Part shown: positions 46,137 through 58,800 of the stretch, piece by piece
How the letters are laid out: every line of letters starts with the position of its first letter
Position numbering within the stretch: position 1 is the first letter of the stretch
Assembly: GCA_014529385.2 (NCBI GenBank)
Contig: CM043964.1
Coordinates: forward strand, 104,519,587-104,583,586
Direction: 5' to 3'
Source of the DNA: Adiantum capillus-veneris
Taxonomy: Eukaryota > Streptophyta > Polypodiopsida > Polypodiales > Pteridaceae
Length of the DNA stretch: 64,000 nucleotides
The notes under the pieces: model-generated
Told to the model about the DNA's origin: nothing
Databases searched by the model: none
Seen by the model: the letters and a program-made list of their open reading frames with translations, nothing else
Program-made: the position numbers and the translations under genes

Positions 46137-46138
<2 letters not shown>
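44861..46138 (+). mobile_element. LINE-like ORF1-only insertion in LTR D
   Basis: The insertion begins with a GC-rich 5' leader (AACGCTAGGGTTTCCCC), carries one L1-type ORF1, has a short 3' region, and ends GCAATC followed by a (TATC)n tail at about 46116-46138. The other LTR lacks all of this. There is no ORF2 (endonuclease or RT). The tail and ORF1 fit a non-LTR retrotransposon that is ORF1-only. The flanking CT repeats hide any target duplication. Confidence 0.6.
45205..45975 (+). pseudogene. L1-type ORF1 protein (coiled coil plus RRM-like)
   Basis: Starting at ATG 45220, or an earlier in-frame start, the protein has a coiled coil (LQHEVERLRKENQDLKQKLA) and a long charged helix. A central RRM-like region follows (ENIALNVRIGGLPIDWKG, HAILTLKTREDRIKLLQ). 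After a TGA at 45778 it continues in the same frame with LWLVEDLTPTQLKQKMTELQ and a basic C-terminal domain, to TAG at about 45973. The order coiled coil, RRM and C-terminal domain is that of L1 ORF1 RNA-binding chaperones. One internal stop is the only lesion seen. Confidence 0.65.
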
Positions 46139-46196
<58 letters not shown>

Positions 46197-46228
46197 TTCT
46201 CTCTCAGTGAGTTCTCCTCCTTCTCACA

Positions 46229-48379
46229 TTGTATCATCACTCAACCAGAAGATCATGACTCCCCTGTGAGGCGCCCCACCATGCAAACTCCTGTGTTGCT
46301 TCTGCTGCTTATATGGGCAAAGAACGTCATCCTGGTTCTGCTATCGGCCCTGTGGAGAGCCAGCCGAGTCCTATTTGGAGCCGCCTCCCTGGCGACTCCC
46401 TCAACATGCGGCTACACGAAGAGCCCCACCCTTGGCGAGCCCCTGTGTACAGCTCTTGCTTGATCCCTTACTCGTGGTGCTCATGGTGAGAGCGCAGTCA
46501 TCGATGCCCGTCATACAAAACCACCTACTCCTATAGTACAACCAGTCCTGACATGGCCTATTGTTGCATGCATTATCCAAGAAGCCAACCATAATCTTGC
46601 TGCCCTAGTAACCACCTCGACACAAGCTATCCACCCTGCCCGGTCCCTTGCAGGCATAGCCAACCCACCATGCGACTTGGTTGTTGGCACCACCAACACC
46701 TTCCCTAGCGCAACCCAAGAAGTTGCAAGCCGAGTCGATGGAGGTCTTCTCGCACTGCAGACATGCTTGCCAGTGCTTCTATTGCTGATGCAGTCACGAT
46801 GACACATCTAACTACTCATGACATTATTGCACCAATGTGGCCAGCCATGCCTCCATCTTTTTTGGGCCGGTATTTTCCCACTCCGAACGCCACTATTGTA
46901 GGTGCTAAAGGTGATGATGATTCAACCATCATTTAAGCCTTACTTGGGAAATTGGTTGGAGTAGATATTGTGGATGTTCAACCCATGCCTTCTAAAGTGA
47001 ACGCCGTGACGCACTCTTCAAGGCATCTCATGGCGGTTCACACGACCCATTATGATGGTGAAAACCCTGCAGCCATCAAAACAATGCCAGCATTGCAGCT
47101 AAAAAACTGATCGTTATCCCTCCTTGCACGTGGCGCTATCCACCCTAGAAACCCTCTACGAGTTCCCGCCCAACCCCTACTTGCATATGCTGTTGCAACC
47201 TTTCCTGTTGCCGTCAAAAGTGATGGCGCCCATGCTGCTACTGAAAATGGTGTAGCCCTCAAATCCCCAACCTTGCTGGAAGTGATTACAAGTGTGCCCG
47301 CATCTTTCAACTTCGATTTTCTTGATTGCTGTGAAGCAGTTCCCATTCATTCCATCAACCAAGCCCCTTGCCACTCTTTTGGCATCCATCCCCGCAAGAA
47401 TGGTGGACCTCCTCCATAGCACCTTCGACACCCAATCTTCCAGCATTCGACAATCTCAAATCAGCCCCTGTACCTCATCAGGCCCCATTTGTGCCACCCT
47501 TAATTTGTTGTGAGGACCAAGATTACTCAAGATCCCTACCATTCTCCATCCTTATGTGCTTATGCTTTCACAAATGCAGCTCAAACTCAAAACCTTCAAG
47601 TGCCATCAACCCGCGTATGCGGGACGGTCGAGACACAAATGCCACTCATCACCTTGCATCTGAAGCAACAAAAACAACATCAATTCTTGGTAAGTTCTCT
47701 ACCTTGTTTCCCGTAAGTACCGAGACATGTACCTTGCTCTGCCAACTGCCTTTCCCGCTTCATGCAGAATCCCAACGCATCAAGCATGCAAATGCTCACA
47801 CAAATTTTGTGCTACCTACAACAAACTCAACAATTTGAGCCATCCATTCATGATGTAGCCACATAACCACCTTCCTTTCCACTGGCTAATCTAACTCAGC
47901 CCTTGCCAAGTAAGCCTTTCCCTCAAACCAATATTCAGCTCAATGATATAGCCTTGAAACAACTTCCCTCGCCAAGAGTTGTTTCTTCTACCCCCTTGGA
48001 TCCTGGTGGCCATGCTTACAAGACCTCCAACTAATTCCTCAACCAAACCATGGAAGGATGTTGCACCTCAGGCTGGCTCCCTTGCGGTTCATTCAACCAA
48101 TGATAATCTCATGATTTCACTTTGCTTGGGGGGAGGAATGTGCAATGTCCAAGCTCCTGAAATCATTCATGCTCCGTACCTATCAAAGTACTTCAAAGAT
48201 CGACCAAAGCATCGATCAGAGTTGATGATCTTCTTCATGGTGAAGTCGACAAATGATCCAGGCTGATGGAGTCCCTTATTGCACCATGGATGTTTGCATA
48301 AGCATATTTGTACAAACTAGCATACAGTAGATTGCATCTCTCACATGCCTCTGTATGAACGATGTATCTTACGGGGGCG
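46229..48379 (+). other. Internal region of element D, no recognised genes
   Basis: It is moderately GC-rich with Pro/Ala/Thr-rich frames on both strands (for example 47368-47838 plus) that share no motif with gag or pol. I treat it as non-coding filler of a LARD-like element. Confidence 0.45.
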
Positions 48380-48583
48380 TGTGGGAATAATAATCCAAAC
48401 CATCATCCATGTCACCACATGAGTTGGCACAACGGTACGCATTCCAATGAACGTTGCACGGCCTTGTAATTGCCCTCCATTCTTGTATATAAGTATGTGC
48501 ATGTAAGTCAATAAAGGAATCCACACCATTGCTTCTTGGCATTTCCTTCTTGCCTCTGCGTATCTCTATCTCAGGCTTAATAG

Positions 48584-48632
<49 letters not shown>

Positions 48633-48652
48633 GAGTTGTTCACCTTCTCACA
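48380..48652 (+). repeat. 3' LTR of element D
   Basis: The complete 273-bp LTR contains TATATAAGTA, CAATAAAGG and a CT run (48585-48629). It ends CTTCTCACA, followed directly by the CAAAG duplication. Confidence 0.88.
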
Positions 48653-48657
48653 CAAAG

Positions 48658-51385
48658 GCCTCTTTTGAATACATGAATGAAACCCTATAGCTAAGTGATG
48701 TATGTAGTATACAATGTTTTTTGGGGTACAACAATCGCAATTCAAGAACATCAAATTATTGATTGTTCGCATATTGTTTGAAATTTGTTTCCTTCATTAA
48801 GTCACCTCTATTCTCATACAAAATTATGGAGGGTTTAACCCAAACACTCTCAACTACTCAAAGTGTAAAGAAATTTGATTTGATAGTTGTGAAATGGAGA
48901 CAATGTATCGAGTGACCTCCATGTATATGGAAAGCTCTTAACCCACGGTATTGAGTTGTAGCCATTCAAAAGGATGTGTGGAGCATTCTCACTACAAACC
49001 TACAGTAAGTGGTTCCTATCCATTCATATCCAAGTATTGGCAAGCTAGTGATACATTTGACAATGTTTAATAGTTTTCTAGTCTACTTTGGAAATTCAAA
49101 TGCCAAATATAAGTGAGCTTCAAGGAGAGTCTATCTTCAATGGAAATCATGTGTATTGCATGACCAATGATTTGTATATAAGTAGAAAGTTAATTTTAAT
49201 ATTCTTAACACTTGCTTGTTAGTTGATTTTTGAGTATATGACACCCTATTTCATATTCAAAATATGTCATAAATGTACATGTTTTTATATCAATTGGTTT
49301 GCATTCTTGACGTCCATAAGTAAAGCCTTACTTTTATTTTAGAAATCACATCAATGCTAGAGTTTTGAGACATTCACTTTGTTCTCTAACTAAGTTGATG
49401 CACATGCACTGCAGATAAATTTCAAAATTACTTATGTAATGTGGCCTTTTGAATTTGTGAAACTAATCTTTTGGCTTTAGACGTAGTCATGGTACCTCTT
49501 CTAGCCATACATTGGACATTGTGTTACCAAAAATAATTGTCATTGTTATTCATTATTTGATGTGGACGTATCAAATGTGATGCAATGTTGTCCAACCTTT
49601 CATTTGGTCTTGATAATTGAATTCATCATTTACTCTCTACATTGGTGTACCATGTCCATATTATTGTCAAATAGCAACGAGAGTGGCTTTGAGAAGTACG
49701 AGGTAATGAGACAAGACGAGAGTAATTCCAATCAACAATAGTATGAGAAGGTACATCCCTCCAACTATTAAACTTATGTACCTCAATTTTACTTGCTAGT
49801 GTGTCCAATGTACATTGTTTCAATCACCTATTCAACAGAGCTTGTTTATCTAGCAAAACTATTGCACATGAATCCTAGATACTTAAGTAAAAAATGTGGG
49901 CTTTAGAATTAGTTAAATCAATCTTTTGGTTTTTAAAATTGTTAAGGTCGCTTTCCTAGCCATTTATTACATATTTTGTTACAAACATAATTTTTGTATG
50001 GTATTTGTTATCTTGTGTAGATGTAAAAGCTGATGATGCAATATTGTCTACCCTTTCATTGTGTCCTGATATTTGAATCAATAAGCTACTTTCTTCTTTG
50101 GCGTATCCTACCAAATGGAAAATGAAAGTGGCTAGCTTTGAGAAATACAAAGCGATAAGACAAGAGGCTAGTAATCCTATCAATGTCACTTTGATAAGGT
50201 ATGCGCTTCTAGCTACTTAAGTCATGAATTTGACTTGAATTTTTAATGTATCCATTTTACATTGTGTGGGTCACCTATTGAATGTAGCTCATTGATCCAG
50301 TAAAATTTGTTCACATTATTTATACACTAAAATTAAATTTCCTAGACATAGAATACATCTTGTGCTCCTTTCAAAATTTGTCTCCTGAAGTATCGTAATT
50401 TCGTATGCATAAGAATGTCTACATTTTCATCATAACAAATTAATCATCTTCATAAGTTGACTAAGCACAAGCTTTGTGTAACATCAAAGGATAAAAATGT
50501 GACTTTGACAAAGACGATGTCATAGGATAGGAAAACAATTATTTCACAATTTTGACACATTGCAAAAGCTAAGCATTTTGTGAATTAGTTTCATTTATTT
50601 TGTATTATTTTTCATTACTCTCAAAGTTCATGAATCATTGTTAAAGTTGTAGCATTGGAAAATGTGAAGAGAACCCACGCATGTGCTTAAAAAAGGGCAA
50701 GGACTATAATTATATTTGACACGTATGATATGGCCTTGCAGAGTAGTTTCAATACATACATATAGTTTTATACATGAAAATGTTAATTTTATTTAATCTA
50801 TATTATACATGGAAAGATTTATTGTGTTTTATATATATCTATTTGCTATATTTTATTGCAATTTCGTATCTATCACAATCGATTAGAAATGTGTGCTTCA
50901 TTGAGACTCCAAAAGGAAAATTCTCAAACAAATAAAGAAGGCTAGATGGATCTTTTCTAGAAGATGCAAGGAGAGAAATCCAATAATTAACAAAAGCAAT
51001 GTTAAGAAAAGATAAGGAACCAGTAGATAACGCTTCAGATTCAAAATTTAGAATCGTTTTATGGAATGCAAGTGCTTTGAAACATGAGAGAATACACTAT
51101 GTGGTCGTATTGGAATCGGTATGCTTCATTTACTAGCATAGCCTAGTTTGGTTAGGGGGGAGATGTATCCTACTTGCTATGAAGAAATACTTATTAGTAA
51201 TAGGTCATTTTCTAGTTATTAGTACAATTTAATTATATGGGTTCACTCAACCATGAGTGATTGGAAAGACACTACGATGTGTGTTTATATTATGAAAATA
51301 CCCTTTGATATACAAATTGTATAATTAAATTATACTAAACATAAAAAAAACCAAACATTTGTGCTACATGCCAGATCAACTTTAC
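48658..51385. other. AT-rich non-coding stretch
   Basis: No coding frame longer than chance, no RNA gene and no element termini were recognised, apart from the tandem duplication at about 49430-50315. It may be very old repeat DNA. Confidence 0.5.
49430..50315. repeat. Diverged tandem duplication, about 440-bp unit
   Basis: Unit 1 (about 49430-49870) and unit 2 (about 49880-50315) share ordered blocks: AATCTTTTGG, CTAGCCAT.ATT, TGTTAC.AA, TTTCATT, AGAGTGGCTTTGAGAAGTAC against AAGTGGCTAGCTTTGAGAAA, GATAAGACAAGA-type blocks, and CATTGT.T..TCACCTATT. Divergence is high, so the duplication is old. Confidence 0.6.
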
Positions 51386-51515
51386 AAAAAAGGCCTAAAT
51401 GGGCCAATTAAAAGATGCCTTGATAGAGAGCTTTGTTGTTTAAGAAGAGAGAGAAAATTCTTGGGGATAAAAGATAAGAAAGATCCCATTTTAATAGCTG
51501 CAACACCTGCACAAC
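51386..51515 (+). repeat. Fragment of element B leader/gag
   Basis: It matches 32122-32250: AAAAAAGGCCTAAA, GGCCAATTAAAAGATGCC, AATTCTTGGGGAT.AAAGATA. It is an isolated remnant without LTRs. Confidence 0.75.
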
Positions 51516-52039
51516 TTCCGAAGAGCTCATTTTTTAGCAAGAAAGAGGACACCTCCATGTTCGAGTGGCCATAGCTCTTTCATCTCTCATCTGTTTTTTG
51601 CCTATGGATACTCTACAGACATCTCCATGAGATGAGCTTTTTCATATTTCAAGTGTGTTCCATGCTTGATGGGTTTTTCATAAATCTCTACAGGTGTTTT
51701 CGTTCGTGCAATCGTTCTTCCTTTCGACGGTGTGACTTGATGTCGGGGGATAATTGTGCGAAAGGTGAGTCAGGAAGGCACCGGGCCCCTGGCTGTGAGA
51801 GGTGTGAGGACAGAGGTGCAGTAGAGACAATTAACGACAACAAAGTTCAAAACAAATAGTTTACCTAATTCCAGTTAATCAACAGTATTCATGATTAATT
51901 GATCACTAATGGAGGCTGTATGCCCCTTACAAGGTGGAACGTGGCTTAATTTAGGTGCTCATAAAAAAAAATGACCTGCTTTGTATTGCCTTTTGCTTCC
52001 TCCCATTATGGCGTAGGAACTTCGTATTCTAATGGCCGT
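51516..52039. other. Non-coding stretch
   Basis: Only short frames (for example 51632-51859) without recognisable features. Confidence 0.35.
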
Positions 52040-52490
52040 CCGATTTGGCTTAAGATTTATGGCTTGAATCCCAGATTTGATTGGGTTTAGGCTTGGCTAA
52101 TGGTTTAAGATTAGTCTCAAAGCTTAAGAGAATCCCCATTAATGATTGCTTAAGTTTGGCTAATGAGGACGAGGATAGGCTTAGAGATTAAGAATATGGC
52201 TAATGAGAGTGAAGGATTATGGCTTAGCTCCTGAGAGATTAGGGAGCTTTGGGTTTGGCTTAAGGAAATTAAGAAATCGGGCTCAAGCTTGATCAAAGAG
52301 AGTTTAGGCTTGGCTTTTGCTTATGAGGTTCGGATTCAAAGCTTAGGTTTAGAGAACTTATGAAGCTTAGCTTGGTTTAGGGTTTAGAAATCGATGATAG
52401 CTTCAGATAGCTTAATTTCTTGGCCAAGAGCTTGCTATGAAAGCCCTCCTAATGGCTTCCTTAATGAGGTTTAAGATAGCTTAATTGCTC
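52040..52490. repeat. Cryptic simple repeat rich in GGCTTA and AAGCTTAG
   Basis: The stretch is dominated by irregularly spaced GGCTTA, GGCTTAG, AAGCTTAG and GGCTAATG words on one strand, without a fixed period. It looks like a degenerate minisatellite, possibly part of an LTR leader. Confidence 0.55.
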
Positions 52491-52579
52491 TCTCTCCCGG
52501 AGAGAGAGAGTTCAACGAGATGAGGAGGAGCCAAAAAAAAAAGTTCGACCTCTTTTTCCTCCTTGCTTTTACACTTTAA

Positions 52580-53900
52580 CACTAGTTCTGTAATCGGACA
52601 CTCAAATGTCCTGAGACACTAAAGTGTCCTATTTTTCTAGCAACTTGTCATCATTATTTGGTGAATCTAGAAAAAAAAATCATAGGTCACATCATATCTT
52701 AGGTCAGCTATGAGGTGAAGAACATAGCCAAAATTTTACTTCTGCCCAAATTAATACCAAATTACGACTATAATGATAAGTTTTAAGATGAAAAAATCAT
52801 AGAAATTTAGTGCAATTTTAACAAAATTCTCATAAATTGAATATAACTTCTCATCAAAATAATATTTTGCAAAGATTTCAAGGTGTATGGATAGAAAAAA
52901 AACTTATTATAGCAAGAAATTGAGCTTCATAACCTAGTTATGGGACTAGATTTTTGTTATAATCAAAAGACCAAAATCTTGAAAATGCTGACAAAGAGGA
53001 AAATTTTGGTCTTTCAAGGCCTCTTTCATTAACATGATGAGGTTTTGGGACAAAACCTAAGGTGTATAATGTATCCATAGGTCAATACCCATCAATCAAG
53101 CATTTTCCAAGGACTCAAACCCATAGGCAACTTGTAATTTAAGCTCCATTTAAAAAAATTTATAGTGCATAATTTCTTGCAAAAAAAACATTGCTATGAA
53201 AAACTAATGAAAGTGTGTATATAAATCTACCAATTGTGTCCATATGAGGTATTATTCTACAAATAAGTGAGATTAATGGAAAAATCAAAAAGTGGACTTT
53301 ATTTTAAGGTTTATCTTTGATAAATAAAAAATCATAATTACAACATGCACTGTTTTTTGAATATGTCATAAATCACCAAATGTGGCTTGCATAGCCATTA
53401 AAAATTATCACCTTATGTAATGGAGTCATAGATATAGTATATATGCATCATAAGACATTGTAAATTTAGATGAACTAAATGTTTTTTGTGATTGCTAATT
53501 GAATTTGTGAACATTGCAAAATATTTGACTCACAGGACTTTCTATATTAAATTTCAGTCACAAAATATTTTTTTCTCACATGACAATTACAAAAATATCA
53601 AACACATATATAAGTAGTTACCACGGATTATTGCATGCACCCTGCTCATTTTTTTCTTAGGCTAGAGTATGAGTTTTAATGAAACATTGAATGCTATTTT
53701 GCTTAGGTTCTTTTCATGAGTGTAGTTACTAATGAGGTTATGATCAAAAGTGAGGGATTATAATTTCTATAAGTACTTTGAATAACATTTTATAAGTTTT
53801 CAAAAGCACTCCTTGAGATGTGTTCTAGATTTCATGTACGAATTTATTTAAATTTTCCAAAAAAGGACACTAAAATGTCTTTGTTGGTACCAAACTAGTG
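52580..53900. mobile_element. Candidate CACTA-like non-autonomous element
   Basis: The left end CACTAGTTCTGTAA and right end TACCAAACTAGTG form imperfect inverted ends sharing CACTAGTT. Subterminal words GGACACTCAAATGTCC and GACACTAAAGTGTCC (left) and GGACACTAAAATGTC (right) repeat in the way typical of CACTA subterminal regions. The interior is AT-rich and non-coding. The 3-bp flanks differ (TAA and TTA), so the boundaries are not proven. Confidence 0.45.
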
Positions 53901-53958
53901 TTAAAAACCCTATTTTACCCCATTGGGCGGGCATAGGCCAATCCCTTAAGATGGGCGG

Positions 53959-54125
53959 TCAGTTTTTTATTAGAAGGTCCTTGTGGCAAGCATGGGTGAA
54001 TGCATTAGGAGAAAGGCCTTCCCTTCGCACCCGGTGAAAATAAGCCAGAGCCTTGTTGCCGTGGCCATTTTGGGCATATCTTGAAACCAATGCTGTTCAA
54101 AAAGCACATTTTTTAACGAAAGCTC
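53959..54125 (-). pseudogene. PPR gene relic, 3' part, split by CACTA-2
   Basis: The minus strand reads TALVSRYAQNGHGNKALAYF then HRVRREGLSPNAFTHACHKD, a classic pentatricopeptide unit, ending at TGA 53959-53961. One TGA lies upstream (CAF*TALV). Removing CACTA-2 and one CTC joins it to the 61540 fragment, where the preceding unit reads ACTEAHDVSYE, so the order of PPR elements is correct. PPR proteins bind organellar RNA, but this copy is broken by stops and frameshifts besides the insertion. Confidence 0.75.
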
Positions 54126-54539
54126 CACTACAAGAGGTTCTTCATATTAGCGACGCTCACACAGCGACGCTCAAAAAAAAATTTCCCGGCGTCGCTATAA
54201 GCGTCGCAAATTTATTTGTAAATTTGCGACGCTCATAGCGACGCTTATAGCGACGCTCATAGCGACGCGGGCTGGGGTAAAAAAAATAACCGAGCGCGCC
54301 CAAAAACTCAGATCTCAGATCTTAGTTTTTCGACGCCCTCAAGCAAAGAGCAGGTAACGCTCTCCCTCACTCTCTCTCTTTCTCTCTCTTTTTCTTCTCC
54401 ACACACACACACACACGAGGAGAGGAAGGAGAGCCAGGTATGCTCCTTCCCTCTCCTCATTCTCATGTTCCCTTCCCCTCTTTCTCTCTCCCTCTCTTTC
54501 TCTCTCACACACACACATACACACACACACACAGTGTTT

Positions 54540-54587
<48 letters not shown>

Positions 54588-54864
54588 AACAAAAACAAAA
54601 ACGCACACACACATACATAAACAAAGAATGCACACACATTGAGAGAGAAAAAGAGAGAGAGAGCATGCATAAACAAAAAACGCACGCATTGAGAGAGGAA
54701 AAGAGAGAGAGAACATGCATAAACAAAAAACGCACACATTGAGAGAGGAAAAGAGAGAGAAAACATGCATACGATCCAAAAAAACGCACACACATTGAAA
54801 GAGAAAGAGAGAGAAACTAATTTAACGTCGTAGGAAACTAATTAAAATTAAAAGACCTAAAGAT

Positions 54865-54950
54865 CTAACCGACGAGGAGTTGAACTGAAGACCTATTATT
54901 CAAGAGGGAAATGGCATAATCAATCTATCATACTTGGCATGGGTGATAGA
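54865..54950 (-). other. tRNA-like segment inside CACTA-2
   Basis: Near-identical to 6393-6470 of CACTA-1, with the same A-box-like and B-box-like stretches on the minus strand. Confidence 0.4.
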
Positions 54951-55175
54951 AAGGTTATACCGTTTATCTCTTTTTATTGGCACACACATCCACACACGCG
55001 TACATACACAAGAAGAAGAGAGTTATAACGTCGTAGGAAACTATCTTAAAAGACGTTAAAGATTAGGTTATATGTAGACTTACATTAAATTAGATTTAGG
55101 TTTATTTTTAACTAGATTTACGTTTATTTAAGCTAGATTTAGATTTACGTTATATTAGATTAGATTTAGGTCTCC

Positions 55176-55373
55176 ATAGACTGCGATGCCTGCATGAAGC
55201 GGGTGAAGAAAGACCTCAATGGAATATAGGGTATTGCTGCCTTCACTCATGGTGGGCTTCGTCGATCCAAAAGTACTGGTGAAATGTCTTCAGAAGATAG
55301 GGAAGAAGGTGGATCTTCAGGGCGGCAAGAGTCACTACATCCCCGACACAATGACCATCTAGACAACCTCTAG
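55176..55373 (+). pseudogene. Captured HMA domain fragment (second copy)
   Basis: It has the same IDCDACMKRVKK start with CxxC, the same TAG after the first helix and the same frame change before MVGSVDPKVLVKCLQKIGKK as in CACTA-1. Two extra bases appear near 55349. Shared lesions show that capture and decay happened before the two elements separated. Confidence 0.75.
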
Positions 55374-55746
55374 TCATTAGACTTACGTTAAATTAGATTT
55401 AGCTTTATTTTTAGTTAGATTTACGTTTATTTAGATTTACGCTTATTTACGTTAGATCGAGTCCACGCAAGAATTACTTACGGTTTAGGGTTTAGAGTTA
55501 GACGAACAGTGAAAAGATCTACTGTGAAAAGATGTTAAGATGAAGTGAAGTGCTACAGCTAGAGAAGAGGCAAAGGGATTTTGTCCACTACATGCAGTAT
55601 CATGTAGACGTGGGTGTGTAGATTTCTTGTACCCACAAATATAGGTATTGACCAATAAAGACGAGATTATAACCCGATGGTTCTGATCTCCGTGCACCTC
55701 TAGACCGAGGTGTGCGGGGATTGGACATGACTAGAGAATGTGAGAT

Positions 55747-55747
<1 letters not shown>

Positions 55748-55808
<61 letters not shown>
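55748..55808. repeat. (GA)n microsatellite before transposase
   Basis: About 30 GA units, 65 bp upstream of ATG 55873, orthologous to those in CACTA-1. Confidence 0.95.
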
Positions 55809-55810
<2 letters not shown>

Positions 55811-55872
55811 GACAAAGAATGCCAATAGAATATTAAATTTGTTGTCCAGGTTATAAGTTTTTTATCCTCATT

Positions 55873-58800
55873 ATGAGTAGCGACGAGGATGTGGGACCGT
55901 CCAATCGAAACACCTATCTCTCAACGAGGGTCTTATGTCCTTGTAATCAATGCAAGCATGCTGTGCGACGGACAAGACGTGTTTCTTTGCAGCACGTTCG
56001 CGAATTTGGCGAGTTCGATCCATCTATTATAGATCGAGTTGTTGCCAATTATAACTCGTCGGACTCTGACGCTGGCCAACAAGCAGCAATCTTGCAACCC
56101 AATAGACGTGTTCGCAGGCGCTTTGGTCAAGCAGCATATGTGAGGCCACAAGATGTAGCCTCTGACAGCTCGGGGGATGATCATGCAGAGCACATTCCCA
56201 ACGAGGCAATGTCTGAGCCCGAGATTGATGAAATGATCGAGACGATCATGGATTCAGAAAGGCTTATCTATGATGATATGAAAAGTGAAGCCGATACGTC
56301 ATTGTATAATGGAGCACGTATGTCTAGATTGAAAGCACTCCTGGTTCTTCTCAACATGCAGGCAAAGTTTGGATGGAGTGACACTAGCGTCACAGCGCTT
56401 TTCAGGTGATATCGAGTAGATCTCCACGGGACAAAAATTCCACAAAAGGTTTTGCGACATTTTCCTTTGCTTCCTCGCATCAAGCATTTCTTCGAATGTA
56501 AGTCCATGGCCGCCCTAGCATCATGGCATGAGGAGAATAAATCTTCGGATGGTGTGCTACGAATTCCTGCAGATTGTGCAGCCTGGAAACATATAGATGG
56601 AACATGGTCGGATTTTGCCAGGGAAGCTCGAAATTTGCGCTTAGGCCTGGCTATGGATGGCGTAAATCCATTTGGTCAAAGATCAACATCTTACAGTGTA
56701 TGGCCCGTTGTCATCGTCAACTACAACATTCCCCCGTGGTTGACTACGAAGAAGGGGCACCTATGGCTAAGCTTGATTGTGCCAGGGCGATATAAAGTGG
56801 GGAATATGGATGTGTATCTTCGTCCACTATTGGAAGAGCTACAACAATTGTGGATTGGCATAGAGGTGGTGGATATAAGCCGACACACAGGACAACGGAA
56901 TGCTTTGATCAGAGGTATTCAAATGTGGACCATGCATGACTATCCCGGGCTAACAGAATGCTCAGGTGATCTATTGACACTCCTCACTCAGACACTGTAA
57001 ATCTTGTTTTTTCCCATAGTTGATCTATTATCATGTGTATACATGCAGGGCTTCAAACAAGCGGATACAGAGCATGTGTCACATGTGGACCTAGACTGAA
57101 TGCACGTAGGGCACCCTCACTGAAGAAGCAAATCTACGAAGGTCATCAAGCGTATCTTCCAGAGAATCATGTGTTACGCGACGGCTTTTTGGGAAGAGAG
57201 CCACCAAGGATGTCTACACAAGCATGGTTAGAGCAGAAGGAGATGTGCGATGACGGATTGCCTCCAGGGATGAAGAGACTATCTCTATGGTACGAGCTAC
57301 CATACTGGCCCCCACTCGTGATCAATCACTTGCTCGATCCAATGCAGATATTCAAGAATGTGGGTAATCTACTATGGGACCATTTGACCGGCAAGAAAGA
57401 TACTTTGGGAGCCAGAGTTGACCTTAGAAATGTGGATCGTATGGAGCAATATTGGCCGCAAACAGCGTCTGATGGATCGATAAAACTCCCTAAAGCACCA
57501 TGGATTTTCACAGGAGCCCAAGAACGCAAAGTAAAAGAGGCCATTCGATCTTTGCGGACCCCCACTGGCGTAATGCACTCGCTCCGAACGTGTTTTATTA
57601 AAGAAGGAAAGCTTACCGGTTTGAAGTCACACGATTGGCATAAAATGTGTCAGGTACGTTCATAGTGGACTTTAATATCATTGCATAAAATGTGGACTTT
57701 AATATCATTGCTATACATACTTTACAGTTTATCTTACCGGTTGCCATTGAGGGATGTTTGTCTCTCGACATCCGTAACACAATCTACAAACTTGCAAAGC
57801 TGGTGCAATGGATCTCACAAAAGGAGATCGACGTAGACTCCATACCATTCGCCAAACTAAATGCTGCGGAGCTTGTGTGCATGTTTGAGAAACATTTTCC
57901 TACTACAATGCTAACCATTCAGGTGCATCTTCTTGTTCACATAGTTGATGAGGTGGAAATAGCTGGCACAGTTCATTCCAGATGGATGTTCTTCTTAGAG
58001 CGTTTCATGAAAACGCTTAAGGGATATGTGCGTCAAAAGGCACGTCCGGAGGGTAGCATGGCAGAAGGTTGGTTGGTATCAGAGTCCCTAGTGTACATTG
58101 GAGAGTGGCTAGACGGATTTGATAAATCCCGGGACACGCTATGGCGAACCATAGATGATGAGCGCATATCTGGGATTGTCATGTGCAATCTCGGTGTTGA
58201 GAAGAAGATGACGGAAGATCTAGAGGCTAAAATCAACCGATTTTGCATGCTTCACAATCCAGTGATGCAAAAGTGGATTTCACAATATGAGGATGCAAAG
58301 CAAGAGCGACAAAGGGCACGAATCGAGTGGAGACGGGGAAGACGACCACCGATGCACTATCCAGCGGTTCTGGAGAGCCTACCAACCTTCATGAGCTTAA
58401 GATGGTTGCACAACCAATTGAAAAGCGCACAACAATGCGGTGACGAAGTGACTGAAGAAGAGTGGGAGTACTCTCGGGGTTGCGCGACCAAGGTAAGTTT
58501 GCAATGTACGACTAGCAAGTGACTTTATTTATAAATGTTTGAACGGCCACTCATAATCTTTGTTCGTTGTAGTATAAGTCATACACAGCAGCATTGTGTA
58601 AAGGTCGACATTTTAGGGTGGAACGAATCGACAAAAAGCGTTTTACTCAAGATTGTGGAATCATGGCAAAATTTGAACAGTCTAGTCGACGACGTTCCTC
58701 TGATGCAGATCCTGTGGTGGCGGAACTCACTTACTTCGGCACGCTGCAAGAGATTTTGAGGATCGATTACAGAGGATTTTTTGTCGACTTATTCGACGTG

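Larger units (their letters stand above)
44585..48652 (+). mobile_element. Short-LTR retroelement D without recognisable pol
   Basis: LTRs at 44585-46228 (interrupted) and 48380-48652 begin TGTSGGAATAATAATCC and end CTTCTCACA. A 5-bp target duplication CAAAG lies at 44580-44584 and 48653-48657. A purine tract ACGGGGGCG precedes the 3' LTR. The LTR carries TATATAAGTA or a variant and AATAAA. The internal 46229-48379 has only scattered frames with no gag, protease, RT or integrase motif, so the element is non-autonomous. The start of the internal region, TTGTATCATC, weakly resembles an initiator tRNA-Met primer site. Confidence 0.82.
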
